From: Atrichornis clamosus
Taxonomy: Eukaryota; Chordata; Aves; Passeriformes; Menuridae
Reading direction: 5' to 3'
Length of the DNA: 64,000 nt
NCBI GenBank assembly: GCA_013400975.1
Contig: WBMZ01003346.1
Span: 1-64,000, forward strand
Shown here: one piece after another, positions 62,928-64,000 of the stretch
Layout of the letters: the number at the start of each line of letters is the position of its first letter
How positions within the stretch are numbered: position 1 is the stretch's first letter
Notes under the pieces: model-generated
What the model saw: only the letters and a program-made list of their open reading frames with translations
Databases searched by the model: none
What the model was told of the DNA's origin: nothing
Translations under genes and position numbers: made by a program

Positions 62928-64000
62928 CCAGCACACCCCCACCACGGAACATGTGTTTAATGGACACAGCCAAAGATGAGTTACATAGACTGATCAAAAT
63001 ATTTTAGTGAAGCTGCAAGTACACTCCAAGCTTTCCTGAGGCAGAAATCAATCTCTCTCCAGTCATGGAAAGATAGAGGCAGCTGCAGAATTACTCTGTT
63101 GCAGAGCTGAATTCCATGAATGTCCATCTGTCTGTAAAATACAACCACCTATGCTGGGTAGAATCATGAAGGAAGATCTTCATCCTTTGGGGGCACCATG
63201 AAGCTCAGCACTCTGCAATACTGATAGAGAAGAAAGCCATTGTCTTGATAACATTCCCTAAAAAGCTCCTTCTCTGACGAAGGTATAAGATAAAAATACA
63301 TACAGGGACACCCACACAGCTCACAACTGCACAAAGCATATGGCAAGCTTGTGAACATGAACAAATACACTCACGTCAAAAATATCGATAAGGACTCCAA
63401 AAAGATCTACCGATTGGAAGCTTTGTGGGAAGCAACTTTTGTCTCCAGGACTGACAGGAGCCTCCAATTAAAACCATTTCCCAATGGTCTGATGCTGTCC
63501 CTCTCTACCCTGCCATCATCCCAATTTCAGTCAGCGCCTTCAAACTCAAGAAGGGAATTAAGTACTTCAGGTGGAGACTCCGGGTGTTTTTCTTGAGGAG
63601 ACACTGTCTGCCGAGGCGGAGTGACAAGCACCTACACTAACTTTCCTGCTGTGCCTCCCGTGAGCCTGCACTGCCCCCATCCCATCAAGATAAGCATTTC
63701 AGACATCTTCCAGCCCCCAAAGCTTCCCAAGACAGGAGTAAGGCATGCTCACTGCTGTCCGTCCTTGGGACTCCTTCATATTGGGAACTGGCAGATCCAA
63801 AACACAGAGCAGCTGTCAGTGCAAGTCATTCGTGCAAACTGAGCTACTACTGCAGCCACCTTCGAGAGAAGCTTGAGATTCAAGCAACAGCCATGAAAGA
63901 AGGGGAACTTGCCCAGAGTGAAGAAGCAGTAGAGTGTTTTATTCTAACAGAGAAATAGACCTTGAGATGATGGAAAACATCATCAGAACTCTGTGACAAC

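Larger units (their letters stand above)
42719..64000. other. TOP1 intron 2 (5' part, continues beyond window)
   Basis: At least 21.3 kb upstream of exon 3. I looked on the minus strand for a short exon encoding IEADFRLN and for the MSGDHLHNDSQ start and did not find either. No CpG island resembling a TOP1 promoter is present. The whole stretch is therefore read as intron. Contents are a G9A11 run at 50115-50134, an open splice-bounded plus-strand segment at 53169-53443, a GT run near 60960-60971 and an ERVL LTR fragment at about 62795-62927. The rest shows nothing I can support. Confidence 0.7.

Overview
The window is vertebrate nuclear DNA, most likely from a bird. Its one well-supported gene has 19 GT-AG exons that read as DNA topoisomerase I. 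The interspersed repeats are CR1 LINE pieces and one ERVL-type LTR, which is the usual avian repertoire. There are no bacterial operons, CRISPR arrays or recognisable rRNA or tRNA genes.

Layout from left to right. At 1-34 (minus strand) a start codon in a very GC-rich setting opens a peptide that runs off the left edge. Its sequence, orientation and position fit the N-terminus of PLCG1, the gene that follows TOP1 in human 20q12. Around it lies a CpG island (about 1-430) with a 77-nt uninterrupted purine tract (GGA repeats, 109-185). From about 430 to 4721 is intergenic DNA holding one short CR1 tail. From 4722 to 42718 (minus strand) lies TOP1 from its poly(A) region up to exon 3: a 3' UTR of about 1.3 kb, then exons 21 to 3 with every reading frame joining correctly. 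The remainder (42719-64000) is best read as intron 2 of TOP1 and continues past the right edge. Exons 1 and 2, which supply the first 19 codons plus one base, were not found and probably lie outside.

The TOP1 exons encode residues 20-765 and stay in register with human numbering. Arg488, Lys532, Arg590, His632 and the nucleophile Tyr723 fall exactly where expected, so the enzyme should be active. The basic KHKD-rich N-terminus marks it as the nuclear enzyme, not TOP1MT. Compared with my memory of the human protein, small insertions in exons 3-4 are balanced by a 3-residue loss in exon 8.

Repeats: a decayed 2.2-kb CR1 with ORF2 remnants in intron 6; CR1 3' tails at about 1.19 kb and 35.46 kb; a truncated ERVL LTR at about 62.8-62.93 kb; and several simple repeats. 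The TOP1 3' UTR carries two quadruplex-prone tracts on opposite strands. No clearly new biological system is visible. The least explained items are the 3' UTR G-tracts and an open, splice-bounded segment on the opposite strand at 53169-53443 inside intron 2.
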